Assembly (NCBI GenBank): GCA_026119855.1
Contig: JAOWBW010000365.1
Coordinates: forward strand, 372,001-436,000
Reading direction: 5' to 3'
DNA length: 64,000 bases
Origin: Campanula takesimana
Lineage: Eukaryota > Streptophyta > Magnoliopsida > Asterales > Campanulaceae
Of the stretch, positions 10,953 through 22,329 are shown in pieces (within the stretch, counting starts at the first letter, position 1; every line of letters starts with the position of its first letter). Position numbers and translations under genes: made by a program. The notes below the pieces were generated by a model that worked only from the letters and a program-made list of their open reading frames with translations, had not been told where the DNA came from and did no database searches.

Positions 10953-11616
10953 ATATTTTTTGAATGTTTTAATCGAAGTACAATCCAATTGTCAATTTTT
11001 ACATTGTTTTGTAGATTAAAATGGGACGGTGCGAGTAGTTTAAAATTTTACTTGATTCGTTCTCTTTTAATTTAAAGCTCACATATTCCTATACTCCTAT
11101 GAATAACTTGAAGAGGTTATAATGAGTGTAGTTTTTTTCTTATTTCAAAACAATATAGATTGGGTGGAAGTAAACAGTTTTGATATCAATGAAATTAAAT
11201 GACAGAAGCATTAAAAGTGGGGGGAAAAAAAAACGTGAGATACACTACCTAAAATTAACCTAATCCACTTTTCAAAACAAAACAAAACAAAAAGTATCCT
11301 AATCCTCTCATCTCGCTCTGTAACAGAAGCTGAAGTTTGTAGCCCTTTGCCCAATACCCCTACCCTTTTAAAAGAGACACCAGTTTTTGTGGGGACCACA
11401 ATAAAATTCAAAAACTCTCTCTTGTTTTCCTTCTGAATTTTTCATTATTCTTCTTCTTCTTTTTTTTCTATTTTTTTTCATTCTAAACCTATTCTCATTC
11501 TTTCTCTCATCTCCCTCTCTGAACGCCGCCACACCTTCGCCCCACCCTCTAACCGTCCCATCTCTCTCTGTCACCCTTTTCCCTTTACCTTCCCACTTCT
11601 TCTTTAAACCGCCATC
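10953..11616. other. spacer and pyrimidine-rich segment
   Basis: AT-rich to about 11400, then CT-rich. The CT-rich part resembles a plant 5' UTR. It continues across the hAT element (11625-12195) and the solo LTR (12357-15002) into 15008. No coding exon is supported. Confidence 0.35.
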
Positions 11617-11624
11617 GTCGTAGC

Positions 11625-12195
11625 TGGAGATGGGCATAAGGGCAAACCCGCCCGACCCTTCCTTTTCACTAACCCGCGGGTTAATGGGCTTGGGCCCGCC
11701 CGTGGCTTGTAAGCCCGCTGGACCCGGCCCGCTTCTTCAAAGATTATTAGGCTTGCCCGTTGGCCCTTGGGTTTAACCCAAAGGGCTTGAACGGGTTTTC
11801 TTCTTTTTTTAAAAAAATAAATAAATGGAAAAATACATAATTTTATAAAAAAAAAATGTTTAAAAATATTAAAGACTTTAAAATTTAATTTATAATTTAG
11901 TAAAAATATAAGTAGCCTTTAATAATATTAGTATGTTATTAAAACCTTTTTTGTTTTTTGGAATTTAAACATATTTTTTTTACCTGGCTAAAATGCGGGC
12001 CGACGTGCACGGGCCATCTCACGGGTTTAAGCCCGCGGGCTAAGCCCGGCCCGTTACACTTTTTGGAGGGTCCAGCCTGCCCGTCAAATACAAGGGCTAA
12101 GGGCCGGGTTTGAGCTACGGGCTCACGGGTTAAGGGTTTGTCGGGCACTGGCCGACGGGCTGCCCACGGGCTTGGGCTCGAAATGCCCATCTCCA
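11625..12195. mobile_element. hAT-type non-autonomous element, 571 bp
   Basis: Ends TGGAGATGGGCAT / ATGCCCATCTCCA with an exact 8-bp duplication GTCGTAGC at 11617-11624 and 12196-12203, the length typical of hAT. Next to each end lie GC-rich CCCGCGGGTT / GGCCCGGGC-like stretches with many short inverted repeats around an AT-rich centre. No transposase frame. Confidence 0.9.
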
Positions 12196-12356
12196 GTCGT
12201 AGCCCACGAAAAAGCCATCGTCGCCGCTCACATAAAAGGCCTTAGTCCCCGCCGTCGTTGTCGCCGCTGGCGTCGGCGCTTAAACTTCAGATATGTTTCT
12301 ATCTCTCTCGCTTTCTTTCACTCTGTCTCGCTTTCTCTCTCATTCGGTATAGATCT

Positions 12357-15002
12357 TGTAACACCCCGAATTTTCTTACTGTATCTGAGCATTTAATGCA
12401 TTAAATAACAATAATTAATACCTCAAATTAGGGTTCACAACTAACCCCTATATTAAATCATCAATTCAAAATAAATGCGGAAGCGTAACTTAAAACTTGT
12501 CTTGGCAGGTAAACCACCCTAGCCATCAATGTATCTTTAACTTACACCGATAAATAAATGTTCTTAAAATAACTAAATAAGAATCTTCAATCTGCCGTTC
12601 TTCCTACGGCTGCCCTCCTTTTCTTCCCCTTCTACTTAAATCCTGAAACAAAAATTTATAGAGAAGGGATGAGCGAACGAATGCTCAGTAAGTTCATACG
12701 TGGCCTCTCCGGTTACTAAGGAGAGACGACCAGAACAAATACTATGAATAACTTTTACAAGGATATGTTCAGTTACTTTTTGATTCAAGACTGCAGAACA
12801 ATACAGTTGTATTACTTTTAAGATTTTACTTTCAAAGGATTATGGCACTACAATCCAAAGGGATTCATTCAAGTTCCGTCAATTCCGGGGTAACGTACAT
12901 TATAACCTCAATGCCAAAGGTACAATTTGTACACCTAGCTTTTCCAAGCCAATAGTGTGGGTCGTAACATATATGGTATCCACACATATATGCTCGGGGT
13001 CTAGAATCATCCTTGTAATCAGACAATTCCTGAGAGAATGCATGTGATCACTCATGCAATCCCTAGTTTAAGGATGAGTCTTTTCTAACTGGACTGTCCG
13101 TCAATGTTTTTTCTAACTGGACATTGGTCAGTCTAACAAGTAAGTGGTTAACTTACAAGTTAAAATGAGACATACCAAGGTACAAGTATGTGATAACAAG
13201 TTTCAAACTTCGATACTTAGTAGATCAATGGGGACATTACTAAGTACGGATTCTTTCAAAAGACGTTCAATAATGCGGAGTTTATTCAAATACTATCATG
13301 CCATACTGATAGCTAACTTATAGAAAGAATATAGAATTCCAATAAACAGGAGTTCAAATACTGTAAGGAACGTAATCCCTTACCTGAATTGCTTTTCCTT
13401 GCAATCTCCTCTTTGTGAAAATCTACAAGGCACCGAGTAATTTACTTTAGTACTCTCAACATTGTTAACTACTTCTACTTAGATGTGTTTTAACTTCTTT
13501 ACTTCGTTATTCCTTTCTTACGTTTAAGTTTCTGAATTGATTTGCGAGTCAGTCCTTTAACTTTAATATAATTGTAATTAAGTCCTCTAACTTTAGGTTA
13601 ATTACAATTTGGTCCCTCGACTTTGGGTTAATTACAAATTGGTCCTTTAACTTTGGATTAATTGCAATTTAGTCCTTCAACTTTAGTTTAATTGCAAATT
13701 AATCCTTCAACTTTGGATTAATTGCAGATTGGTTCTTCAACTTTAGTTTAATTGCAATTTAGTCCTTCAACTTTGAATTAATTGCAGGAAGGTTTCTTGA
13801 CTTTGATTTTATTCATAAAGGTCCCCCAAGTTTCTCTTTAATCACTTAGGACCCTCTAACTTCAAAGGTTTCCCTTTTTATTCTTTTTAACTTTTAACTT
13901 TTCAGTTTAATCCTTTTCCGTTAGGAAACTAACTGAAATCTTTTAATCTTCCTCCTTTCCGTTAACTTTCTAACTTTCAAGGTTTTCCAAGTAACTATTA
14001 CATCCTTTCAAGTTAGTTTTCTAACTTTCTAACAATGCTTTTAAGGGTTATACTTTCCTTCCGTTATAATCCTAACGAAATTACTAACTTTTCCATCTTA
14101 ACTCTTAACATTATAGATCAAGAATCAACACCCAATCTATATGACCATAGCCGAATTTCATCTCATCAATATTCATTGATTTGGTTGATTTTTCTTGTTC
14201 TTTAATTTTTCAAAGATTTCCCAAACATTAAATTATTCATTAATCAATAATAATAATTTCAACAATTAACAAAATAATTTCCCCCCTCCTCATAGGCCAT
14301 TCGGCCGAAGCATTGTATGGGGGTAAACCCATAGTTTTCTTCTTTTTGTTAAATCATAATTAACCTCAATTCCTTATTTGATCAATCCCCATACATTATA
14401 CAATATTGATTTATTCAATTCATGATCATGAATCAACCTTAAAACAAAGCTAGACATGAAGATCATTATTTTACCATAGCATTTAGATCCAAACATTTAA
14501 CCGTTTAAAATCTTGCCATTAATTTACTAGCATGCAAAACCCTAATCATTATTTCTTTTAAATATGCCTAGATTAAGATTTACATATCCAAATTCAATGA
14601 AATAAATTTTAGAATGTGAGGTTTGATATTACCTTGAGAATGATTGGATTAATCTTCCAAAAAGATCGAAAATTTCCTCCCTCTTCTCCCTCTTCTCCCT
14701 CCTTGGCCGACGGCTGTTAATGGTGAAGGTAGGGTTTTTGGTTTGTTTTGTTGTGTTGATAATTGAAAGTAAAAACCTAAAATTTTACTAACTAAGGTTT
14801 TTATATTGTGGGTAATAGTTATTTGGGTTTAACCCATTGTTTTAAATTCGGGCTAACCCATCTTGAGCCTTTTACAACTTGGCCCAACTCTTTACTACCT
14901 AGTCCACTTACTTAATTACTTGCTAACTTTAATTATCATTTAATTAAAAATAATTTCAACCAAATTAAATAATTAAATAAAAAAAATAATCGGGTTATTA
15001 CA
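12357..15002 (-). mobile_element. solo LTR of a Ty3/gypsy-type (Tekay-like) element
   Basis: 2646 bp with TGTAACACCCCG at the left and CGGGTTATTACA at the right, flanked by GATCT at 12352-12356 and 15003-15007. There is no interior, primer site or second LTR, so it is a recombination remnant. I infer the minus strand because ends of the TGTAATAACCC (5') and GGGTGTTACA (3') type are usual for chromovirus LTRs, and a 3' fragment at 24240 shows the same start. Contains a 30-bp minisatellite (13553-13821) and a GAGCGAACGAATGCTCAGTAA segment shared with 44034-51845. Confidence 0.85.
13553..13821. repeat. 30-bp minisatellite inside the solo LTR
   Basis: Nine head-to-tail units, each of TCCTTCAACTTTGGATTAAT followed by about ten more bases. 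Starts at 13553, 13583, 13613, 13643, 13673, 13703, 13733 and 13763 are exactly 30 bases apart despite substitutions within units. There are no spacers. Confidence 0.9.
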
Positions 15003-15007
15003 GATCT

Positions 15008-15454
15008 GGTGTGTATATATGTGTGTGTTAAATTGTGTAGATCTAATGTGGGTGTGGGTGTGTTTGTGTAGATCTAATCTGGGTGTAACGGTGGCAGCGG
15101 TCGGCGATTGTGCAAGGTGGTGGATACCGAGCTCGGTATGAAGGTGGCAGTTACGGATGTTTTTGGTCGGCGGTAGTTGGCGATTTTGGACGGCGGTTAT
15201 GTTCATCGGTCGTCAGCGATTTTCGACGGTGGTCGGCGGCGGTCATCGATTCTGAACGGTGGACGTTGGTGGTTTTCAGTGCTCGTTGGTGGTTGGTCGG
15301 CGATTATTGCGGAGAAGATAGATATGGAGGAGAATGAGAGAGATTGTGTGTGTTTTTAAGAGAGAGATGAGAGAAATGAGGAGGGAGGAGAGGTTTTGAT
15401 TAAAGATAGAGCTGTTCTTCTCCTCTTTAGATATGCTTTTATATTAGTATAGAC
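15008..15454 (-). other. low-complexity spacer ending in a Helitron-like 5' terminus
   Basis: GT-rich then GGTCGGCG-rich. Open frames are simple repeats of Gly, Trp and Arg codons. At the right, plus-strand TATATTAGTATAGA (about 15440-15454) is the reverse of TCTATACTAATATA, a plant Helitron 5' terminus, with about 20 further bases of AT-rich start sequence. No 3' end was matched. Confidence 0.35.
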
Positions 15455-15479
15455 AAGATACTTGGTGGCTATTGGCTTA

Positions 15480-16258
15480 GGCCATGTCCAATAAGGTAGT
15501 TGAGGAGGGGGTTGAGAGGGATTAAACTAGTTGAGTGTGTGCAATAAGGGGGTTGAGAGGAGGGGGTTGAAGGGGAGGGGTTGAAGAAGTTCAACTGGGT
15601 TGAAGGATTTTTTGTGGGGCCCGAATAGACACGTGTCGGCTTGGGAGTGGCCAACACTTGGAGAGTGCAGCTCACCTCCCAAGCCGGAGAGTGGCTGCTG
15701 CTTTTCCCCTTTTTTTTTTTTTTTTTTTTGTTTCCAGCTTTTTTTTTTTTTTTTTTTTGGAGAGGTTTTGTATCAAATTTTTTGAGCTCAATTATTTCAT
15801 AGTAAATTATTTTTTTTATAAAAAAATAAATCACCAAAATTTATCATTTTTTTCCCTCTATAAATTGATGTAAGTTTCAATTAATTTGGACACCGAAAAA
15901 AACCCTATTTTCTCTTTAAAAATTCCTTAATTATCATTTTTTTATTAAGTGTGAATTAAAAAAAATAAAAAAAATCTCAAATTTATAAATAAAAATAATA
16001 ATAATATGTTTTTAATAATAAATTATTATTGTTTTTATTATTTTTTTAATTATAAAAATAAATATTGTAAATAAAATAAAAAGTGATGGGTATAGAATGA
16101 TGAGTTGGGAGGAGTTGAATTTTAAACTAAACTAGCTTATTGTGGGAGGGGTAGTTGAGAGTGTAGTTGAATGATTAACTGGATGGAGAGAGAAGATGAG
16201 GTGTCGTGATATTAGGGTAGTTTAATGTTTTTTGGTAGTTGGATTATTGGACATGGTC
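15480..16258 (+). mobile_element. Harbinger-type MITE, 779 bp, copy 1
   Basis: Ends GGCCATGTCCAATAA and TTATTGGACATGGTC, TTA at 15477-15479 and 16259-16261 as in PIF/Harbinger insertions. Contains poly(T) tracts and an ACACGTGTC segment. The copy at 26553-28011 has the same parts in reverse orientation. Confidence 0.82.
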
Positions 16259-16435
16259 TTAGAGTTGTTTCATGCTTGACTCTACTTAAAAAGATTGACC
16301 AATTTTGGGTTTTAATTGGAAGATTTAGGGATGTCAGATTAATAGACCATTTGAATGCATTTATGATTTTAGAACTAACGCGTTAGTGACGGTACTTATA
16401 ACTAAAACTATTACTATTAGAGTTTGATGGCATAT

Positions 16436-17120
16436 ATTGTAGAGCTGGTCTCCTGTACACCCGCCGCACGCTGTGCAACGGGCCAGGCGACTTTTTCCTT
16501 CTTTTTTTTTTTTTTTTTTTTTTTTTTGTCACTCATAACTTTTTTCCTCCCAACAAAAGTAACACTTATTATAACGAAATGTAACACTTTTTTCTTTCAA
16601 ATGTAACCATTTTTTTTTAAAAAAGTACCACATTTTTGCTGCAATAGATTAAAAGATAGCATAAAAATTGACAACTAAACTAATGTCACACTTTTTATAA
16701 AGGAATGTAACACTTTTTTTTTCAAATGTAACATTTTTTCTTTCAAAATTAACATAAGATTGACAAACTAAACTAATGTCACATTTTATAAAAAATGAAT
16801 GTAACATTTTTTTCTCAATTGTAACAGTTTATATTATTAAATGTAACATTATATCTGAAATGTAACAATTTTTTATTGAGAAAGTAACAATTGAAATGCA
16901 AATCCATTTTTTTTTTGTATAATTGTTGTTACATTTGACTGTAAAAATTGTTACATTTTGAATATGAAACTGTTACTTTTATTAGAACAGAGTGTTACAT
17001 CTTAGCTGACAAGCAACTCAAACTTTTTGTGTGTAAAAAAAAAAAAAAAAAAAAACAAACAAACAAACCATATCATGATCTATGTAGTTTTATTCGTCTC
17101 GTCGAGACGAACACAATGGG
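16436..17120 (+). repeat. TGTAACATTT-rich repeat element, copy 1
   Basis: Begins GGTCTCCTGTACACCC and GC-rich sequence, then a poly(T) tract, then about 500 bp in which TGTAACA and its complement recur with T-runs. It closes near a perfect 9-bp hairpin (TTCGTCTCG / CGAGACGAA, about 17093-17111). The reverse-oriented copy at 28440-29010 shares the start, the poly(T) and the TAACA-rich body. The superfamily is not recognised. Confidence 0.5.
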
Positions 17121-17479
17121 ATTTTTAATTTTTTTTCTGGGCTATAAATCTCAAGATATAGCATTTTAAAATTAGCGAAGTTTTTTTTTTTTTTTTTTTA
17201 AAGGGGACACTGATGGATCGGTTTTATCATGTAGTATCTCTACATTTTCATATTAATTTTAGTGACTTTTTGATGTAATTTAGAATAGAATTGATGTAAT
17301 TTTGGTCTTTATTTGTTTGAGGAACTTTGTGAGAATTTGTGTATTTTTGAACACTTTTTAGTGTTATTCTGTAATTGCAAAGTCCGAGATTTTAGAGTGT
17401 GGAGTCCATCATTACCAAAAGTCAAAGTCAACAGTGAACAAGTCAACAGCAATCAAAGGATACAGGAGGAGAAGAAGAC

Positions 17480-17645
17480 AAGCACGAGCAGACACCAGGC
17501 TCCCGCTCGATAGATGACCAAGCGCCCGCTCGCACAGGCGCCCGCTCGCATTGTACCAAGCGTCCGCTTACCTTGGGATTTTAGAGGCTTACGTCTGATT
17601 AACCCGAGCGCCCGCCTGCCCACCAGCGAGCGGCCGCTCGCACTC
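17480..17645. repeat. GC-rich box array in LTR
   Basis: Six or so short boxes built on GCGCCCGCTCG, GCGTCCGCTT, GCGCCCGCCTG and GCGGCCGCTCG stand about 15-60 bases apart in otherwise AT-rich LTR sequence. Similar arrays occur in the unrelated LTRs at 44781, 49361, 58646 and 62313. Confidence 0.75.
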
Positions 17646-18068
17646 GCCGCCAGGAAATACGGGATTTAATTAATTTTCCTTATTTTGTTGTTTCCTCCCC
17701 TATTTTGGACTCCTCTCTTACATATAAAATAGATTAGGTTTCAGAACAGATTCATTATGTTTTCTTTTAGGTTTTCTTAGCATTGAAGATTGTAAACAAG
17801 ATTTGGGATTGTATTCATTATCAAGCGTTTGTCCAGGTTTATGGTTTTTAATTATATTATTGTGATTATTGCTATGTCGATGAGTAGCTAATCTTCTTGT
17901 TCATGGATTGGGAGTGACACTATCAAATCTCTATGCTAAATTGTGCTTAATTAAATATTAATCTTGTTCATAAGAATAGATCTTAATTCATTTAAAAATT
18001 TCATTAATATGAATTGATATTCTTGGTCTTTAAATCATCTTGGTATAAGTTGTTGCACGTGGATAATT

Positions 18069-18074
<6 letters not shown>

Positions 18075-18123
<49 letters not shown>

Positions 18124-18295
18124 CAAATTTTAATTCATAGTTGAATTCAATACATAATCATCAGCAGAAGCGCCTAGGAGACAAATCCTAGGGAGAGAAA
18201 AACTTCTCTCTAACTTCTGGGGGGAGGGGGGATCGAACCCATGACCTCCAGGTGGGAAGCCATGAGCTCTGGCCACCAGGCTAAAGCCTGATGGT
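18075..18295 (-). mobile_element. tRNA-derived SINE nested in a solo LTR; tail turned into (TA)n
   Basis: Same family as 8165-8354: box A (GCCTGGTGGCCAGAGC) and box B (GGGTTCGATCC) on the minus strand and the same CTAGGATTTGTCTCCTAGG body. A perfect 16-bp duplication TGGATAATTTATATAT lies at 18060-18075 and 18296-18311. Where the poly(A) tail is expected there is a (TA)n run (about 18076-18121). Confidence 0.9.
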
Positions 18296-18985
18296 TGGAT
18301 AATTTATATATTGAATAGTATTCTTGTGATTAGATTTGATTGAGGATCTAGCGGAAATCAAAAGAGTCTAAGATCAAGTGTTCTTTGGATCTTAATAAAT
18401 TGTTTTTGTGTGTTGTTGACCTAGCGGAATTCATCACATAGAGATAATAATATGGTTGCAATCCGGTGACCAGACCGTCCCAACTCTTAAATAAGTGAAC
18501 GATTTCTTGAACAAGTTTGGTAATATTTTTATAAAAATAGCATAGGGAGGAGATAGTTGTGAACCCCAATCTGTGAATCTTTGTTATCTTGAATCCAATC
18601 TTTGCGTGCTTTGTGATCTTAAATCTTTAGTTTATTTTTATTTGCCTAGTAGTTAATTTTAGTTTTAATAAAATCAAATCAAAAACCACTCTTGTTACGT
18701 TTACATTAATTAATTCAACTTGTTTATCCATCAAGTCTCTGTGGTTCGACCCTTACATTGGTACATTGCTACTTCGGTGACTTGTCCTCTTGCAAGGTTT
18801 TTATTACTGAGGATTTTATCCATCAGACACGTGTCGTGATCTGGGAAGTGGGAGGGTTGGATCCAACGGTCGGATGTAGCGTAGGAGGCAGACGCGCGAA
18901 GCAGCAGAACAATCTTTGGTTGCCGCACGACGTGCCGCCGGTGTACGTAAGAATTTGTCTATATTGTATTGCCGCAAGCTTAATA

Positions 18986-19242
18986 CTCCCTTTATCCCAA
19001 AAAAATAGTCTCATTTTGACTTTTTATGATCAACAAAAATAAACTTTGACTAAACATTGATGTCAATTTAATGATCACAATGAAATTCTAATTTTTTTTA
19101 TTGATAAATCACTTAATAATTTATCAATTACAAATTTTAGAATTTCACTAGAATGATTACATTGTCCCCAATAGTTGGTCAAAGTTTATTTATGTTGACC
19201 ATAAAAAGTCAAAATGAGACTATCTTTCCGGGACAAATGGAG
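18986..19242. mobile_element. Stowaway MITE, family D
   Basis: 257 bp, CTCCCTTTATCCC to GGGACAAATGGAG with TA at both sides. Subterminal inverted repeat includes TAGTCTCATTTTGAC and TAAACTTTGAC. Confidence 0.88.
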
Positions 19243-19294
19243 TATTATTATTAAGGTTTAATTGCTATAATTTTGATACTTGTTAATATATATT

Positions 19295-20457
19295 GACATT
19301 CTAAACCATTGTACTTTGCTTAAGCTGTCGATTAACCCACCCAATTTTTTTAGCAGATTTAAGCATCCAACTTCATTTACGTTTTTAATAAGCCAAATGG
19401 GCTAACGACATCCAATAATGTTAGAAAAACTTAAAAAAATCTAACCTAATCTAACGCTAGTTAACAAGAGTTAACTTGGACATAATTTTCTGAAGATTAA
19501 AAACCTCTAACCCTAACCATAAACCCCTCTTTCTCTCTCTCTCTCGCTCCTAACTTTCTCTCTCTAGAATGTGATTTTTTTCAATAATTCGAAGTGAAAA
19601 TGCCGATCGCAATGCTTGAATCGAGCAAGAAGAGGAAGAGGAAGAGGAAGAGGAACCCTAAATTCTTTTGCCTTCACACATTTGCATAACCGGGTTGTCC
19701 GATTTTGCCGTCGGGTCCTTTCCGGGACAATATCCGATACTTCCTCCGGGAATGTGCGGAGCCGGAGGAGTATAGTGTTGAAGGAATGCCGATTTGGTGC
19801 ACGTTTCTCGTTCATGAGCATAAAGGGGTTGTAATTCCTCTTTACACCATTGAAGAATGTGTTAAACATTCATTGCAGCCGTTTTGTGATCAATGTCGAT
19901 GTACTGGTAATAGTGCTTAATTTTGATTTTGTTTAATTGGGTGTTTCGTTAATTGATATGGGTTTTACGTTATTTTGATTGATTCGGGTCCTATTTCTTT
20001 CATTGAGAAGTGTTATTTTGATAATTTGCAATGTTCAATACTGATTTGACTTCATTTTGCTGATTTTGGAATTGGGTTGTTTTGGGTTTCTTGAGATTTC
20101 ATCTTGATTTTGTTTTTGGTGCGTCTTGATCTTTTGGTTGCGAAGGAAAATCTCTGTTGAGGATGTGTCAAAGAAGAGGAATATGGAACTCAGATTGCTT
20201 CATGGAGTAGCACATGGGCATCCTGAAACTATGACTGAAGGCATGCTTTTTAATCTTCAGAGAATTATGTCCAAGTTAACTCTCGTTAACTAGCATTAGA
20301 TCAGGTTAGGTTTTGTTAGGTTTTTCTAACATTATTGGATGTCGTTAGCCCATTTGGGTTTATTATATGTAAATGAAGTTGGATTGTTAAAACTGCTAAA
20401 ATAAAACATAGGTGGGTTAATCGACAGCTTAAGCAAAGTACAGTGGCTTAGAATATC
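19295..20457 (+). mobile_element. Pack-MULE-like element carrying a PHD-gene fragment
   Basis: Inverted repeats of about 210 bp (19295-19503 and 20247-20457) share TACTTTGCTTAAGCTGTCGA, CATCCAATAATGTTAGAAAAA and GAGTTAACTTGGACATAATT. Between them is a piece of a host gene with an exon-intron boundary. Long TIRs around a genomic gene fragment are the Pack-MULE layout. A 9-10 bp target duplication could not be found because the outer ends have drifted, so the superfamily is inferred. Confidence 0.72.
19600..20245 (+). pseudogene. PHD-finger protein (MMD1/PTC1-like) fragment
   Basis: Exon-like 19600-19906: ATG, a Lys/Arg-rich stretch, then GPFRDNIRYFLRECAEPEEY, GMPIWCTFLVHEH, VIPLYTIEECVKHSLQPF and CDQCRCTG. 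These match the conserved N-terminal region of plant PHD-finger proteins of the MALE MEIOCYTE DEATH1 type. The exon breaks at a GT donor right after CRCTG. A second piece (about 20145-20245) reads ISVEDVSKKRNMELRLLHGV, which I recall as a further part of the same family. An in-frame TAA sits after the first 33 or so codons, and the PHD finger itself is absent. A genomic capture, not a processed copy. Confidence 0.72.
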
Positions 20458-20691
20458 GATAGCCTTTAGAATTAGATAAATTTTATAAAGAGCCCAAGGG
20501 AAACTAATAGTTCAATAATTTTTTATTAAGGTTTTTATGATTGTTTGGGGACAAGTTTTAAGAGATCACAAAAGATTGATGCTTTTCTTACACCATCTTT
20601 GAGTAGTCTATCTAGAAACTAATTTGATGCTCCGTATTTCAAGAAATTTTCATAGACCATTGCGGATGGTCGGTTAAGTGCATTAAATTAC
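20458..20691. other. unassigned AT-rich spacer
   Basis: Separates the Pack-MULE from a MITE. Nothing recognised. Confidence 0.4.
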
Positions 20692-20693
20692 TA

Positions 20694-20948
20694 CATAGTA
20701 TGTCTCTAATTAAGTGTCCAAATTTTATTTTAAGTGACATCTGAAAATGTCAACCTTTTGTACACTTTGGTGGCAAAGATTCATATACAATCTTGTAATC
20801 TCTTTTCCAAACATTTAGTTTTGCACGTATAAAGAGACCGGTGAAAAAAAAAATCAACAAGAAAACATTTAGAGACAAAGTTATGCTAAACACTCATTTT
20901 GGGACAAATATTTCTTGAAAATGGACACTCATTTAGGGACAGGTGGAG
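20694..20948 (+). mobile_element. Stowaway-like MITE, family A copy 2
   Basis: 255 bp, TA at 20692-20693 and 20949-20950, right end TTTAGGGACAGGTGGAG. The left end has lost its CTCCCT start but the body aligns along its length with 56661-56918. Confidence 0.82.
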
Positions 20949-21556
20949 TAACATTCTTTTACACTGGTAAAAAAAAGGTGCATAAATTTAGAAGACTAAA
21001 CTTCTTTTAAAAGAGTAAGAATGTGATACCTCGAAAAAAAATTACTAGGGTTATTTTGAACATTAATGTAATTATAGGATGCTAAGCATTATTATGAAAG
21101 TATTGGGTCATTAGATATAATTAAAGTTTATATATCTGTTTGGGCCAAAAATAAAATAAAATACTAATATATTACTTAGATTAATTTTCTGTAGTAAGAA
21201 CTGAAGCCAAGAAAGGTTAAATGGGTGGAGAGAATAACTTGGGCTTTGTCGATATGAGAGATAATTTAGCAACGTTTTCTTTTGTTTAGAAACTAGTACT
21301 TTTACCCGTGCCGATGGCGACAGTATAAAAATAGAAAGAACATCCTACAATTCAGAATTTTCTTCATCCAGTAAACCCCCTCCACTCACTTTCCTCTTCC
21401 TCGTCACCCCTCACCCAACCCACTTTATTCTTTTTCGCAATTATCAACCCAACCCGATAATTTATTTTTTGTTACTCCACCCACATACCACAATGCAAAA
21501 AAAAAAAATCCTACTGTCTATGCTAGCGAACAGAAGAAAACCAGTTCCAACAGAAC

Positions 21557-21799
21557 TTGGTGCTTTCAGTTCCTACTAACCAAAGTTGCAATTCTTATAA
21601 TACACATTACATTTTATCTAAAAGTCTTGGCAAATCTGCTGACCCATTTTTCACATATAATGCCTACAAAATTCTGGGTTTTATCCTCTCCACTCTTCTT
21701 CCCCTTCTCCTTCTCACTGTCACCACCATCATTGCCACTCTTGGCCTTGCCACCACTACCACCGCCTTCGTTCTTTGGTTGCACAATGCCTTGGCCTAA
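21557..21799 (+). other. 80-codon open frame, not recognised
   Basis: Predicted peptide has a long Leu/Thr/Ile-rich hydrophobic stretch (about residues 41-72) that could span a membrane. It begins inside the repeated Helitron-like end, no known domain is seen and no splice context supports it. It may be chance. Confidence 0.15.
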
Positions 21800-22329
21800 A
21801 TAACACCTTTCTCTGTCAATAGACCATTTTGCTTGTCAATTGCCATCTCCATATACCTTTCTCAATTAATAATAAACTCACATAATTAGAGAACTGATGA
21901 TGTTATTTACCAATGCAGGCTAAGAGAACTGTGAATAGTAAATGAGAAAATAATTGTGTTTGCTAAACTTTGTGAATCTTCTTGAAGCTAATAAATTAAA
22001 ACTCACACAATTAGAGAAATGGTGATGTTATTTACCAATGCAGGCTAAGAGAACTAGGAAGAGTAAATGAGAAAATAATTGCTTTTGCTAAATTTTGTGA
22101 ATCTTCTTGAAGCTAATAAATTAGGAAAATATATTCAGATTAGACAAACATGACAATCAAATCCAAAACAATAAAGGAAAAATTAAAATCATATGAATGC
22201 AATAATAGTAGATTGAAAAGCGATCGAAAACAACCACTGTCAGCTACCATTACAATTATTAAAGTAAACATACGAAACTCATAAGCAAGCAAGAGCGACC
22301 AACTAAAAATAGAGAGGAGACGGGATATA

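Larger units (their letters stand above)
17211..18825 (+). mobile_element. solo LTR of a gypsy-type (Athila/Tat-like) element
   Basis: TGATGGAT at the left and ATCCATCA at the right, with GACAC duplicated at 17206-17210 and 18826-18830. Near the right end TCTGTGGTTCGACCCTTACA and nearby text resemble the LTR ends of Athila/Tat elements. Length 1615 bp including a nested SINE. Contains a GC-rich box array at 17480-17645. No interior remains. Confidence 0.82.

Noticed and set aside
13553..13821. Regular 30-bp repeats that could be read as a CRISPR array
   Set aside because: Units are contiguous with no spacers, they diverge, and the setting is a plant retrotransposon LTR.
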